Shown piece after piece: positions 16,255 through 24,974 of a stretch of 64,000 nucleotides of DNA. Made by a program: the position numbers and the translations under genes. Source of the stretch: Bdellovibrionales bacterium (GTDB taxonomy: Bacteria > Bdellovibrionota > Bdellovibrionia > Bdellovibrionales > UBA1609); NCBI GenBank assembly GCA_020628165.1, contig JAHDFM010000001.1:29726-93725 (forward strand), read 5' to 3'. How positions within the stretch are numbered: position 1 is the first letter of the stretch; each line of letters begins with the position of its first letter. The notes under the pieces are model-generated. The model had not been told where the DNA came from and searched no databases. It saw only the letters and a program-made list of their open reading frames with translations.

Positions 16255-17835
16255 CTACTTAATTTCTTGAGAGTATGTTTCAAAAAACTGATTAGAGAAT
16301 ACTTCATCGGGATCATATTGTCTTTTCAATTCAAAGAATTTTTTAGTGTTTGGGTACCCTCTCACCAATTGCTCGGCGTTGAAGTGATGACGATGAGCCA
16401 TATAGACACGGCCTCCGTGCGAGAGTGCTTTGTCGATCATGGAGCTGCCGAAGTTTCTCATTTTTTCCTCAGCTTGAGCGTCTAAATGTGCTTTTTTTTG
16501 TATCAATACAAGGTTGACTACAAACATATCTTCAGTAGGAGCTACAGACATCATCGAAGTGTCATTTTTATTAAGATTCAAAACAGACGCGTACACAAGG
16601 GGAGCTCCCTGATCTGTTGCTACTTTTCTTAAATCATCTATAAATGCAACAAACTTAGTTTTTGGCACAAGGTAAATCTTAATGATCATGTTGTGGTCAT
16701 CGCTCCTAAGATCTAGAAACTTACTTTTATTCATCATAGTGTTGCGAGAGACGACTTCTTTAATGGCGCTATTTTTCAATGCATTCCAAACTAAACTTCT
16801 TGCTGCGTTCGCCTTTTTAGGGTTGTTTGAAATTTTAGTCAGAGCCAATTGTTGTATCGTTCTATAGGCACTAAATTTAAATCCCGTGGGGTCATTGATC
16901 ATCTTGTCGAGAGTGTTATCCAGCTCCTTAAAGGGTTTCTTTTCGGCTTCAGGGACAAGATCTGGTCTGTAGCGAATCACCGCCATTTTTTTTAAGAAAG
17001 AAATTTCTTCATCTTTTTCATTTTTATCATAGTTCAAAGCAAGAAACGCATTCATGATCTCTTTGTTGCCATTGGCTGCGACCTTTTCTTTAAAATATTT
17101 AGGAAACTCTGTGTAGTTAATGAGATCTGTAGATGATTTATAGTTGATATTGTCGATCAGTTTTATCTTTGCTTCTAATATAACACCGAAAAGTCCGTAG
17201 CCTCCAATCACAGCTCCAAACAAAGGGTCTTTTTTATTGAGTTTCACAATTTCACCACTAGGGTTGAGCAAGGTGATTTCTTGAATTGTTGAAGCCAGTG
17301 AGGCTGAGTCTGTGTTCCAACCAATGGCATTGACACTGATACTGCCACCAACTGTAAAGATATTGTAATCTTGCATCACATCTACAGAGAGACCATGTTC
17401 ATCAATATACTCTTGAATATCCTTCCATATAACACCACTTTGTACTGAGATAATTTTATTGGACTTATCCAAATCTAGGATTTCGTTAAACTTTGCCATA
17501 GATATTTGATAGCCACCTTCAGTGATGGTTTGGCCTGCCATAGAATGTTTTGACCCTGAGATAGATATTTTAAATGTTCTTCCGGATTCTTGTTCGAATT
17601 GTTTTTTTAACTCAATGGCTTCTTTAAAGTTAGCTTGCAATTGCTCTATGTTTTCTGGCTCTACGATCTTGTACATACATGTTTCATTGACTGTACTAAA
17701 ATCGTTAACAAAAAAAATAGCATCCTCAGAACATGTTTTTGCAGGGCCGAACAACGCCATGGACACATCTCTTTTTGTTGATGATTGACTGCATCCAACG
17801 AGAATAAAGAGCGTTATTAAATAAATAAATTTCAT
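16255..17835 (-). CDS. FAD-linked oxidase-like lipoprotein
   Basis: 526 residues with a lipobox (LFILVGCSQSS, Cys 15). The mature protein shows the FAD-binding (PCMH/GlcD-like) domain: KISISGSKHSMAG, IISVQSGVIWKDIQEYI, FTVGGSISVNAIGWNTDS and GGYGLFGVILEAKI. The C-terminal part (RHHFNAEQL, FFELKRQYDPDEVFSNQFF) resembles the end of berberine-bridge/aldonolactone oxidase families. It should oxidise a small substrate using FAD, but a lipid-anchored form outside the cytoplasm is unusual. Substrate and electron acceptor unknown. Confidence 0.78.
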   Translation of the reverse strand: MKFIYLITLFILVGCSQSSTKRDVSMALFGPAKTCSEDAIFFVNDFSTVNETCMYKIVEPENIEQLQANFKEAIELKKQFEQESGRTFKISISGSKHSMAGQTITEGGYQISMAKFNEILDLDKSNKIISVQSGVIWKDIQEYIDEHGLSVDVMQDYNIFTVGGSISVNAIGWNTDSASLASTIQEITLLNPSGEIVKLNKKDPLFGAVIGGYGLFGVILEAKIKLIDNINYKSSTDLINYTEFPKYFKEKVAANGNKEIMNAFLALNYDKNEKDEEISFLKKMAVIRYRPDLVPEAEKKPFKELDNTLDKMINDPTGFKFSAYRTIQQLALTKISNNPKKANAARSLVWNALKNSAIKEVVSRNTMMNKSKFLDLRSDDHNMIIKIYLVPKTKFVAFIDDLRKVATDQGAPLVYASVLNLNKNDTSMMSVAPTEDMFVVNLVLIQKKAHLDAQAEEKMRNFGSSMIDKALSHGGRVYMAHRHHFNAEQLVRGYPNTKKFFELKRQYDPDEVFSNQFFETYSQEIK

Positions 17836-18158
17836 AGCTAGGCCCGTCCATTAAAGACTTTGACTCATTTTAACAATTATTAGTGAGCTGAAAACCTATT
17901 CTTATTTGGTTCACAATTTTAAAACTAAGGTCTAGCTCCGGACTGTCATCTTGAGAGAAGCGAAAAACCTCCCACAAATACCAAAATGTAAGAAAACCAA
18001 GGTGCTAAAAAAAGTAGCTGAGCCTGCTAAGACGTCTAAATTGTTGACAGTCTGAGCTGAGTATTAACTTATTTTCATTTGATAGGATAAGTATTTAAAT
18101 TTATGCAGTTATCTCTTAAAATTGTATTTTAAAAGTATGGTGGCTTTATGAGTGTTAA
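17836..18158. other. Divergent intergenic region (323 bp)
   Basis: AT-rich gap between two divergent exported-protein genes. It should contain both promoters, but I can place neither with confidence. It carries one copy of the dispersed TCATYCTGAG repeat at 17945. No open frame with a plausible ribosome site is visible. Confidence 0.6.
17945..17978 (+). repeat. Dispersed TGTCATYCTGAG-type repeat, copy 1
   Basis: GTCATCTTGAGAGAAGCGAA followed by AAACCTCCCACAAA matches the copies at 44384, 61719 and 63046 (consensus near GTCATCCTGAGCGAAGYGAA, then GGACCYAATCGCAAA). Degenerate but collinear over about 34 nt. Confidence 0.6.
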
Positions 18159-19421
18159 ATGGTTAAAACGATTGTCTTAATAATCTCTTTAGTGTTTGCA
18201 TGTTCTGCTCAGTCTGCAGATCTACCACCAGATTCCAACCCTGAGTCTTGCAAACAAGAAGTTCCCGAAAGCGTAGAGTTTTCTTCTAGAGTCGAAAAAC
18301 TTTACCAAAAAAAACTGGTAGAAGCGAAAGCGGTTTTTAAACATATCTTGGTTGATCCTGTGAAGTACTCAAGCCAAATCTATTGGTTAAAGCAATTGGG
18401 CTTTGACTTCACACAACTTGAAGTCATCGCTCCGACATTTTCAGACTTAGTGACAACTTATGAAAAGTTGATTCACCAACAAGTGAATGATTGGAATGAT
18501 AAAAACCCTGAAAAATATATTCCACAAAATACAATCTTAGTGCCTCAACTTGTTGTGAGACATAGGGAGAGCAAGGAGTGGAGGTTCTTCCACCCAGGTA
18601 AAGTTCCTGATCTATCTGAATACAATATCAATGTTTTTACGGTCTATGGATCTGGCTTATACCCTGCAATTCTTCAAGGAGTCTTTCCTGTTGGGTTGGG
18701 CCACGAAGTCAGTAAGTCTTTTTTGTATCATGACCTTGTAGGACATTTAACAGGCTTTTTAGAGCACCCTTATTATATGAGCCAATATGTTGATCTCGTC
18801 AGACAAATCACAACGAGTTACTCATGGCCGAGCTTAATTGAAGACTATGAGCCCCTTTATTCAAGAATGTATTATTTCAATGAAAGTCTTGTGTTAGCTT
18901 CACATCAAGCTATTTTACAGCGAGCCTCGCTTTACCCGTATGATTTTGATTTAAAAAAAATAAAATCATTTGATGGCACATCCTCAGAACTTCAAAAAAA
19001 ACTCTATGAAGAACATAGCCTTGAGGAGTTAAAAAGCCTTGCAGAAAATTTTCATGCTGAAGCAAGCCGAATATTTGTGTACTTCGGAGGAGCAGCTAGA
19101 GACCCAGTCAATGCTACCACTGTTTCTGATTATCACGACATAACATTCAACTTACTTGCAGATTTAAAAGGAGCTATCAACCTAACTGAATTCTCACTAC
19201 CTCCACATGTTATTAAAAAAAATTTAAGCTGGCGGTTAGCCAAGTTGCATTGGTTGTCTCTCACACTTGCACAAGTGGATGTTAAAGATTGGAAAGAAAT
19301 GATTCTCGCAGATGAGGCATCCGATTATATGAAAAAGTTATTTGGATCTGAAGACCAAGACACTATTTTTACAGACGATGATGTTGAATCTTTACTTATT
19401 GAGTACCATTCGACTCATTAG
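18159..19421 (+). CDS. Exported protein of unknown function
   Basis: 420 residues with a signal peptide (MVKTIVLIISLVFACSAQSA). The sequence is mainly helical, with a His-rich centre (GLGHEVSKSFLYHDLVGHLTGFLEHPYY, spanning about residues 182-210) that could bind a metal, and NATTVSDYHDITFNLL later. No family recognised. Monocistronic, convergent with the next minus-strand genes. The start is chosen because it opens directly into the signal peptide. Confidence 0.7.
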   Translation: MVKTIVLIISLVFACSAQSADLPPDSNPESCKQEVPESVEFSSRVEKLYQKKLVEAKAVFKHILVDPVKYSSQIYWLKQLGFDFTQLEVIAPTFSDLVTTYEKLIHQQVNDWNDKNPEKYIPQNTILVPQLVVRHRESKEWRFFHPGKVPDLSEYNINVFTVYGSGLYPAILQGVFPVGLGHEVSKSFLYHDLVGHLTGFLEHPYYMSQYVDLVRQITTSYSWPSLIEDYEPLYSRMYYFNESLVLASHQAILQRASLYPYDFDLKKIKSFDGTSSELQKKLYEEHSLEELKSLAENFHAEASRIFVYFGGAARDPVNATTVSDYHDITFNLLADLKGAINLTEFSLPPHVIKKNLSWRLAKLHWLSLTLAQVDVKDWKEMILADEASDYMKKLFGSEDQDTIFTDDDVESLLIEYHSTH

Positions 19422-19568
19422 TTAACAACAAAGGCAATGAAGTTAAAATTTACAGAAAAATATCCAATATGAAATTCTTTGTTTTTCTTTTGTTAATACT
19501 CTTCTCTAACTATGTTTAGCAGTCGAATTGTAGAATCCAAGTGTCGAATGACTGAAGTGATTGTGAAA

Positions 19569-20078
19569 TCATTGACAGTTTGGTATGCGATAATCCTTTT
19601 TAAAGCTTAGACCGGTATTTGGATTTGGGTCATAAACAACTTCTAATTTGTGAACCAATGGAATTGTTTTGCTCACGGTTTTCCAGTCAGTGCAATCAAT
19701 GATTGGTAACCCATTAACATCATTATACCTTTGTTGTTGACCTGTTGGGCAAACATCTCTGGTGTAAGCTCTTGGGTAATTATAACTGTTAGTTTGAGTA
19801 TCAACGCATTCATAATCCGGTCCAGGTCCATATTTATCATCAACCTTTTGCCACACACAAGATTCAACAGGTTTGATCGTTCTTAAATTATTTTTGTCGG
19901 CGCAAAGATTGAAAATACCGCCTTTCAATTTAGGTTTGACCACATTATAAACGGCAGAGTTATGAATTTGATCCCAAGACATTTGAAATTTATTATCAAA
20001 ACCGCCAATAGAGCCACCGTCTCCTGCCCAAAGATGAGAACTGAACAGTAAGAATATAAAAGGTATGACAAGCTTCAT
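19569..20078 (-). CDS. Exported Cys-rich protein of unknown function
   Basis: About 169 residues beginning at the ATG at 20078, which overlaps the TGA of the upstream gene (ATGA) and has GGGAG before it. A signal peptide follows (MKLVIPFIFLLFSSHLWAG). The mature part has six Cys (FNLCADK, VESCVWQ, DYECVDT, RDVCPTG, IIDCTDW, RIPNCQ), suggesting disulfides in an extracytoplasmic protein. The C-terminal strand pair LEVVYDP...DYRIPNCQ resembles the end of the plus-strand fragment at 20508-20735. Confidence 0.65.
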   Translation of the reverse strand: MKLVIPFIFLLFSSHLWAGDGGSIGGFDNKFQMSWDQIHNSAVYNVVKPKLKGGIFNLCADKNNLRTIKPVESCVWQKVDDKYGPGPDYECVDTQTNSYNYPRAYTRDVCPTGQQQRYNDVNGLPIIDCTDWKTVSKTIPLVHKLEVVYDPNPNTGLSFKKDYRIPNCQ

Positions 20079-20488
20079 AACGGGCTCTCCCATAATTTTA
20101 ATTTGTCAGTAATGCTAAAAGTAAATGCACGGATGGGACCTTGATTTTGTTTCAGTTTTGAAAGGGCAATTTTCTTTTTGAAGGCTTCTTGGTCGATCTT
20201 TACCCATTCAGTATATCCCTTTTCGCTGAGACCTTCTAAAAAGACACTTCCAAAGCAAGGCGTGGTATTGTGAGTGGAATTTTCAGTGTTAAATTTTTTT
20301 AATAGAAGAGTTGTGACCTTTACGAAAAGTTGTTCGGTGTAAACTACTTTTGTCTCTGTTGGACAAACTTTATTGGCGTGATCAATCACTGCCAGGTTAT
20401 GAGCAATGAGCTTTTCTACACACTCTACTCCGTAAGCACCAAAGTAAGATCGGACAGCACCAATGTGATAGTTTCCCGTTTGTGCCAT
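20075..20488 (-). CDS. Hypothetical protein, probably 5'-truncated
   Basis: About 137 residues from ATG 20488 (MAQTGNYHIGAVRSYF). It has no signal peptide and only a weak ribosome site, though it is coupled by ATGA to an exported protein. Two Cys (VECVEKL, VCPTETK) and a third (TPCFGS) are present. Only about 20 bases upstream a plus-strand gene fragment begins, so there is no room for a normal promoter. I suspect the 5' end was lost at a rearrangement junction. Function unknown. Confidence 0.45.
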   Translation of the reverse strand: MAQTGNYHIGAVRSYFGAYGVECVEKLIAHNLAVIDHANKVCPTETKVVYTEQLFVKVTTLLLKKFNTENSTHNTTPCFGSVFLEGLSEKGYTEWVKIDQEAFKKKIALSKLKQNQGPIRAFTFSITDKLKLWESPL

Positions 20489-20507
20489 TAAATAAACTTC
20501 ACACAAG

Positions 20508-20735
20508 GTGGTTTATGCTACTAAAAAAATGGGGAGTTCACCAAAAGAAATTGGTAAAAGTGCCTTCACCACAAATATGGCTTACACTTTTGAAGTGTGC
20601 CCAAAGTTAAATAGCTTTTGTGATCAACCAATTACAAAATTTGCACGTCACTCAACCAGTGTAAAAGTAGTTATTGAAAATAAAATGGGAGCTTCTGTAG
20701 GAAGTTTTGTTTATGAAATTCCAGATTGTAAATAA
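20508..20735 (+). pseudogene. 3' fragment related to the 19569 gene
   Basis: A 75-codon frame opens at GTG 20508 without a ribosome site or signal peptide and ends VYEIPDCK, echoing DYRIPNCQ at the end of the 19569-20078 protein; VKVVIEN also echoes LEVVYDP. The Cys content and strand pattern are alike. It looks like the C-terminal part of an exported-protein paralog that lost its start. Confidence 0.35.
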
Positions 20736-20816
20736 TATACTCAAAATGATAATAGATAAAATGTTTTTATAAATTGAATAGTTATTAGATAAATAGACTA
20801 AAATATTACGATGTAT

Positions 20817-21788
20817 TTATATATTAAAAGCTTTTCTGAATTCATATATATGTATTGTAATTGATAATAAGTGAGCTTCAATTTGCTGCTTCTCTTTGAT
20901 GCTGTATGATTTTGAGTCTTTGTTTAATTTATTTAAAATTTCATTGTAAGAATTTATAAGATCTATAGCACTTTCTCTAGTTAACAACGCCTTATCTAAG
21001 CTCAGGTTGTTTAATTGCTTCTCTACATCTAAAATCATTTTGTTAACAACCATGGCTTCATTGCTTTTATATTCGAATGGAGTGAATTCACATTGAAGTA
21101 TTTCAGAATATATATTCTCACTACAATTTGAAAGTTGTTTGGTGATATCTCCTGTTAAACCTCGACACCCATCTTTAGTATGATAATAATTGTTTACATA
21201 TTCATAGCTATCTAGGTTCACTACTTCATTTGTATGATATCCATTTTTAGATAGAACTATTCCGAGTTCAGGGTCAATCATAGTAAATGCATGTAGTTCA
21301 TTGACCTGATTGTCAACGAGCTGTCTAATGACAATTAAATCACCAGGCTTTGCTGAGCTTTCATTGACAGATTTACAGTTTGCAGAATTTGTGTGTAAAG
21401 AGAATTCTTTGTGAGAGACATGCCTTAGATTTGAAACCAATCCTTGGGCAATAAGACTGGTATTCCAGCAGTTGACTCCGTGAAAATTAAAATCTGTTCG
21501 CGTTGGAATTGCAACATTGCCATAAGTTAGAAATCGACCAGAGATAGCATTCAAACATTGATCACCTTGGCATTGGCAAGAGGGTGCTTCTAACCTAAAG
21601 TTGCTTTCAAAACCGAGCTGTGAAAGTGTTTCCTGCAGCTTTGAGAACTTATTATTGATATCTTCGCAACTGTTTCCTTGTAGTAACGGGATGTCTAAAT
21701 TAAATCTTTCAAATATAATTATTGAATCAGCGTATGTAAAAACGTTGGCTATTAAAAAAGAGATTGCAAATAAGGTTTTAATTAACAT
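20817..21788 (-). CDS. Exported papain/NlpC-like cysteine hydrolase candidate
   Basis: About 323 residues from ATG 21788, which gives a clean signal peptide (MLIKTLFAISFLIANVFTYA); an ATG at 21830 would add 14 residues, and neither has a clear ribosome site. The middle contains GVNCWNTSLIAQGL, then KPGDLIVIRQL, then NELHAFTMIDPELGIVLSKNG. That Cys...His order with a PGDL strand is typical of NlpC/P60 or C39-like papain folds, suggesting a peptidoglycan or peptide hydrolase. An N-terminal Cys cluster (SCQCQGDQC) and a long helical tail flank it. The function is inferred. Confidence 0.6.
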   Translation of the reverse strand: MLIKTLFAISFLIANVFTYADSIIIFERFNLDIPLLQGNSCEDINNKFSKLQETLSQLGFESNFRLEAPSCQCQGDQCLNAISGRFLTYGNVAIPTRTDFNFHGVNCWNTSLIAQGLVSNLRHVSHKEFSLHTNSANCKSVNESSAKPGDLIVIRQLVDNQVNELHAFTMIDPELGIVLSKNGYHTNEVVNLDSYEYVNNYYHTKDGCRGLTGDITKQLSNCSENIYSEILQCEFTPFEYKSNEAMVVNKMILDVEKQLNNLSLDKALLTRESAIDLINSYNEILNKLNKDSKSYSIKEKQQIEAHLLSITIHIYEFRKAFNI

Positions 21789-21830
21789 GTTAGTAATTAT
21801 AAACTTTGAGCTAGAATTTACATAATTCAT

Positions 21831-22136
21831 TGTTGTGAAGTGTAAAAAATAAATGACCTGTTAATTGTTTAGACACTTTTAACTTGGTCTAATTAAAAAT
21901 AATCTTCTGATTAAGCCAATAAGTTATTGTTATTTGGAGACTGTTTTGCTGTTTTATTCGGATTCAATAGTCATATTTTTATTTCAACAGAATTTTAATA
22001 TTAAAATTGTATATATACGAAAAAAAGTGAAACTGAATACACCAAGTTAAAACTTATGTGAGTGAACTCTTTGAAAGTCGAGTTTTTTAGTTGAAAGCTG
22101 GTGAACTTACCAACAAAAGTTACTGATTGAAGGTGC
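21831..22136. other. Divergent intergenic region (306 bp)
   Basis: Very AT-rich DNA between divergent genes. I see no coding frame, terminator or repeat in it. It presumably holds the two promoters, none of which I can place reliably. Confidence 0.5.
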
Positions 22137-23579
22137 ATGCTTGAGTCTGTAAACTATTTTTATATGGTTACGTTTAAATGCTACATAGCTATTTTTTTCA
22201 TGATGAGTTTAGTAGCCTGCTCAAACAGTGGCGACCGCGATGGCAGCTCAACCCAACCTGAGTTAAATTCAAACGTTGAGATTTCAAATTTTTCAGTTTC
22301 TATCGGGAATCTCGTACCTGCTTATAGTGATGTTGTCGATAATTATACGGTGAATTTAAAAAATAGAAATGACACCGTTTCTTTAAATCTAACGAGCTCT
22401 CAAGGGACTACATTTACTGTGAACGGTGCTCAAGAGCTTGCGAGTTACCCCTTATCTGTTGGTAGTAACGTTTTAAGTATTGTGGCAACCTCTGAAGATG
22501 CATCTTCACAAAGAGCCATCACACTCACGGTGCAAAGAGCGCGTCAGTTTGTTTATGTTTCAAATGTCGATACCGGTTCTCCGTCTGATACGTTGTCTTT
22601 GTTTTCTATTAACCCAGCTAATGGACAGCTAGAGGTTTTGCCAACTAGCTCAGTCGCTGTTGGCGATGACCCTTATGATTTATTAGTGTCACCACTTGGC
22701 AATTATCTTTATGTTGCCAATGCAGGTGACGATACAATTTCTCAATTTACGATCAATACAATGACGGGAGCCCTCACAGCAATGACTCCAGCCACAGTAT
22801 CGACAGGCAACACTCCTTATGGTTTTATTATTAACTCTGATGAAAGTTCTTTTTATATACCCATGGGCGGAGAAACTTCACCTGGGCTCATTTACAATTT
22901 TGATATGTCTGCAACGGGTGTCTTGAGTCCGATGACACCTGCTACAACAAATACAGGCAATAACCCTTGGTTTATGGCTATCACGCCCGATGATCGTTTT
23001 GTTTATACAACCATTTTTAATGGCTTTGGTGATGCAAACCCTGATACCATTGAAATGCATTCACGCAACGCAGTCACCGGACAACTCTCGCCATTAACAC
23101 CTGTGTCTGTTGCCACAGGCGATAAGCCTTGGCACATCAATGTACACCCTAATGGACAATTTCTATATAATACTAACTATGGAAGTAACACCGTGACGGC
23201 CTATGCAATTAATTCTGTGTCGGGACAATTAACACAACTTCCGGGCTCTCCTTATAGCGTAAGTGCTAATCCCATTGGGTTGAGTATTGATCCCCTTGGA
23301 AGATTTTTATACGTTGCTAGTAATGGGGGTGGTACTGTTTCTATGTTTGCTATTGATGGAGCTGGTGCATTGTCTGCAATTGGTGGGGGAACAGTTGCAT
23401 CAGCAGCAGCTTACGGTTTAGAGGTCGATAACACAGGCAACTATCTCTATGTAGCTAACACCAGTGCTGATACTGTTTCTATGTTTTCCATTAATCAAAC
23501 AACAGGAGATTTAACTCCATTGACTCCAGCAACAATATCTACGGGCAGTGGGCCACGTTTTGTGCGTATTTCTCGCTGA
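22137..23579 (+). CDS. Lactonase-like seven-bladed propeller lipoprotein
   Basis: 480 residues. The signal ends at a lipobox (MMSLVACSNS, Cys about 28). Next comes a cadherin-like beta-sandwich (about 45-135: FSVSIGNLVPAYS...AITLTVQRA). Then YVTN/lactonase-type blades follow, each with a phrase such as YLYVANAGDDTISQFTI, LTPVSVATGDKPWHI, FLYVASNGGGTVSMFAI and YLYVANTSADTVSMFSI. The family includes 6-phosphogluconolactonase, but an exported lipoprotein with a sandwich domain is more likely a binding or surface protein. GAAGG sits very close to the ATG; a later start at 22164 is possible. Confidence 0.8.
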   Translation: MLESVNYFYMVTFKCYIAIFFMMSLVACSNSGDRDGSSTQPELNSNVEISNFSVSIGNLVPAYSDVVDNYTVNLKNRNDTVSLNLTSSQGTTFTVNGAQELASYPLSVGSNVLSIVATSEDASSQRAITLTVQRARQFVYVSNVDTGSPSDTLSLFSINPANGQLEVLPTSSVAVGDDPYDLLVSPLGNYLYVANAGDDTISQFTINTMTGALTAMTPATVSTGNTPYGFIINSDESSFYIPMGGETSPGLIYNFDMSATGVLSPMTPATTNTGNNPWFMAITPDDRFVYTTIFNGFGDANPDTIEMHSRNAVTGQLSPLTPVSVATGDKPWHINVHPNGQFLYNTNYGSNTVTAYAINSVSGQLTQLPGSPYSVSANPIGLSIDPLGRFLYVASNGGGTVSMFAIDGAGALSAIGGGTVASAAAYGLEVDNTGNYLYVANTSADTVSMFSINQTTGDLTPLTPATISTGSGPRFVRISR

Positions 23580-23714
23580 ATGAAAGATCATAAAATAAAT
23601 TAAGGAAGCTCTACAACATTAAGAAAAGAACAAACTTTAATCTAGTCTTGTTTTTAGGGACCAATGTCGTGAGTGTCGTGTTTTTCTTAAGGCTATTTAT
23701 TATAATAAAAAATC

Positions 23715-24974
23715 ATGAAGTGGGTTTTTATGATTACTATTTTAGTTGTTTCTAATCCTATTTTAGCCAAATGTAAAAAGAAATCATCCAGTCAAAAAGT
23801 ATCACAACAGGTTTTTGATGTAGCGGCCAGGCTTGGAATCAATGATGATGCTCCTTTTAAGTTAAGAGCGACTACGGCCAGTGATTGTGAAGAGAAAGAA
23901 AAGTTTTATAAGGTCGTTTATGAAATGCTACCTCAGAGCTTACAGTCACGTCTTTTGAAGTTACAAGAAAAATTTAAAGAACAAATAACTGGAGAAAAAG
24001 GCACTAAAAACTTGGCAAGGTTAAGAAAAGAAATCATTGGCTTTATTGATGGTACCGAGGTCACTATTGACGGTGTTCCGAGAAAGGTGATTCGAACCAA
24101 TAACGGAAACTTGGCTTGGGTTGGGCAATTTAGTCAGACGTCTGCAATTACGCAAGTGAGTGATTCAGTTAAGAACTATTTAAGCCGCAATGAAGAAGAG
24201 TTATCTTTCACAGGATTCATTGGCCGACGTGATGCTGTTGAAAGTAGAGAAGCGCAACCTTTTCGTTGGAAAATCAACGGAGATGAGCTCGACGAACTTG
24301 AGTTTGACTCTAAAAACAAATTAGCTCTTGGGCTAGGTTATATGGATATTAAAGGAGATAAAACCACAGATGATTATTTTTTGAAGGTTAAGGGCAAAGC
24401 CAGTTATCACGAAGAGGATTACTTTATAAGAGCTCAGGTTGTTCGCTGCGAAGATTCCTTTTGTTTAAATACTGGACATAAATTTGAGTACGATACTAAA
24501 GAAAAGAAAATAAAGATGAATCACTCTATGAAAGTATGCAGTGGGACAACTCGCACTGAGGCCTGCGTAGGAGTTTTTCACAATGGAGTTGAGTATGGAA
24601 CTGACGCTAGTTTAAAAGGACGTTATGGGGCAAATTTTTTTGATTTAGGGGTTAGAAGATCTAATCTAGCTACGTCCGGTGAACTGAAATTTGATTTGGG
24701 GCAGAATGTTTCTGGCTATGCAAGAAAATTTAACCAAAAAGCTGTTGATACTGGACTTCAAGAAGATGCTGAAGACTCTAGTTCTTCAAGCAGATCTGGT
24801 CGAATCAGTGCCGTCGAGGCGGGTGTTGTTTTAGTACGGCAAAGACGTTCTAGATTAAGTAGCAATAGTCGTGAAACCAGTTATGTTATATCAACAGGTG
24901 TTGCTCAGGTCGAAGATGGAACTGGGCAAAAAGCAACGAACGGTTTTATTAAAATTGATGGGTTTTTATGGTAA
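23715..24974 (+). CDS. Exported protein of unknown function, first of three genes
   Basis: 419 residues with a signal peptide (MKWVFMITILVVSNPILA). An N-terminal charged helical part (to about 120) is followed by a beta-rich region with alternating strands (KLALGLGYMDIKG, YFLKVKGKASYH, YFIRAQVVRC, VEYGTDASLKG) that could be a small outer-membrane barrel, then a Ser-rich linker near 355. It overlaps the next gene by 7 nt, so the three genes to 26499 probably form one operon. Confidence 0.65.
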   Translation: MKWVFMITILVVSNPILAKCKKKSSSQKVSQQVFDVAARLGINDDAPFKLRATTASDCEEKEKFYKVVYEMLPQSLQSRLLKLQEKFKEQITGEKGTKNLARLRKEIIGFIDGTEVTIDGVPRKVIRTNNGNLAWVGQFSQTSAITQVSDSVKNYLSRNEEELSFTGFIGRRDAVESREAQPFRWKINGDELDELEFDSKNKLALGLGYMDIKGDKTTDDYFLKVKGKASYHEEDYFIRAQVVRCEDSFCLNTGHKFEYDTKEKKIKMNHSMKVCSGTTRTEACVGVFHNGVEYGTDASLKGRYGANFFDLGVRRSNLATSGELKFDLGQNVSGYARKFNQKAVDTGLQEDAEDSSSSSRSGRISAVEAGVVLVRQRRSRLSSNSRETSYVISTGVAQVEDGTGQKATNGFIKIDGFLW

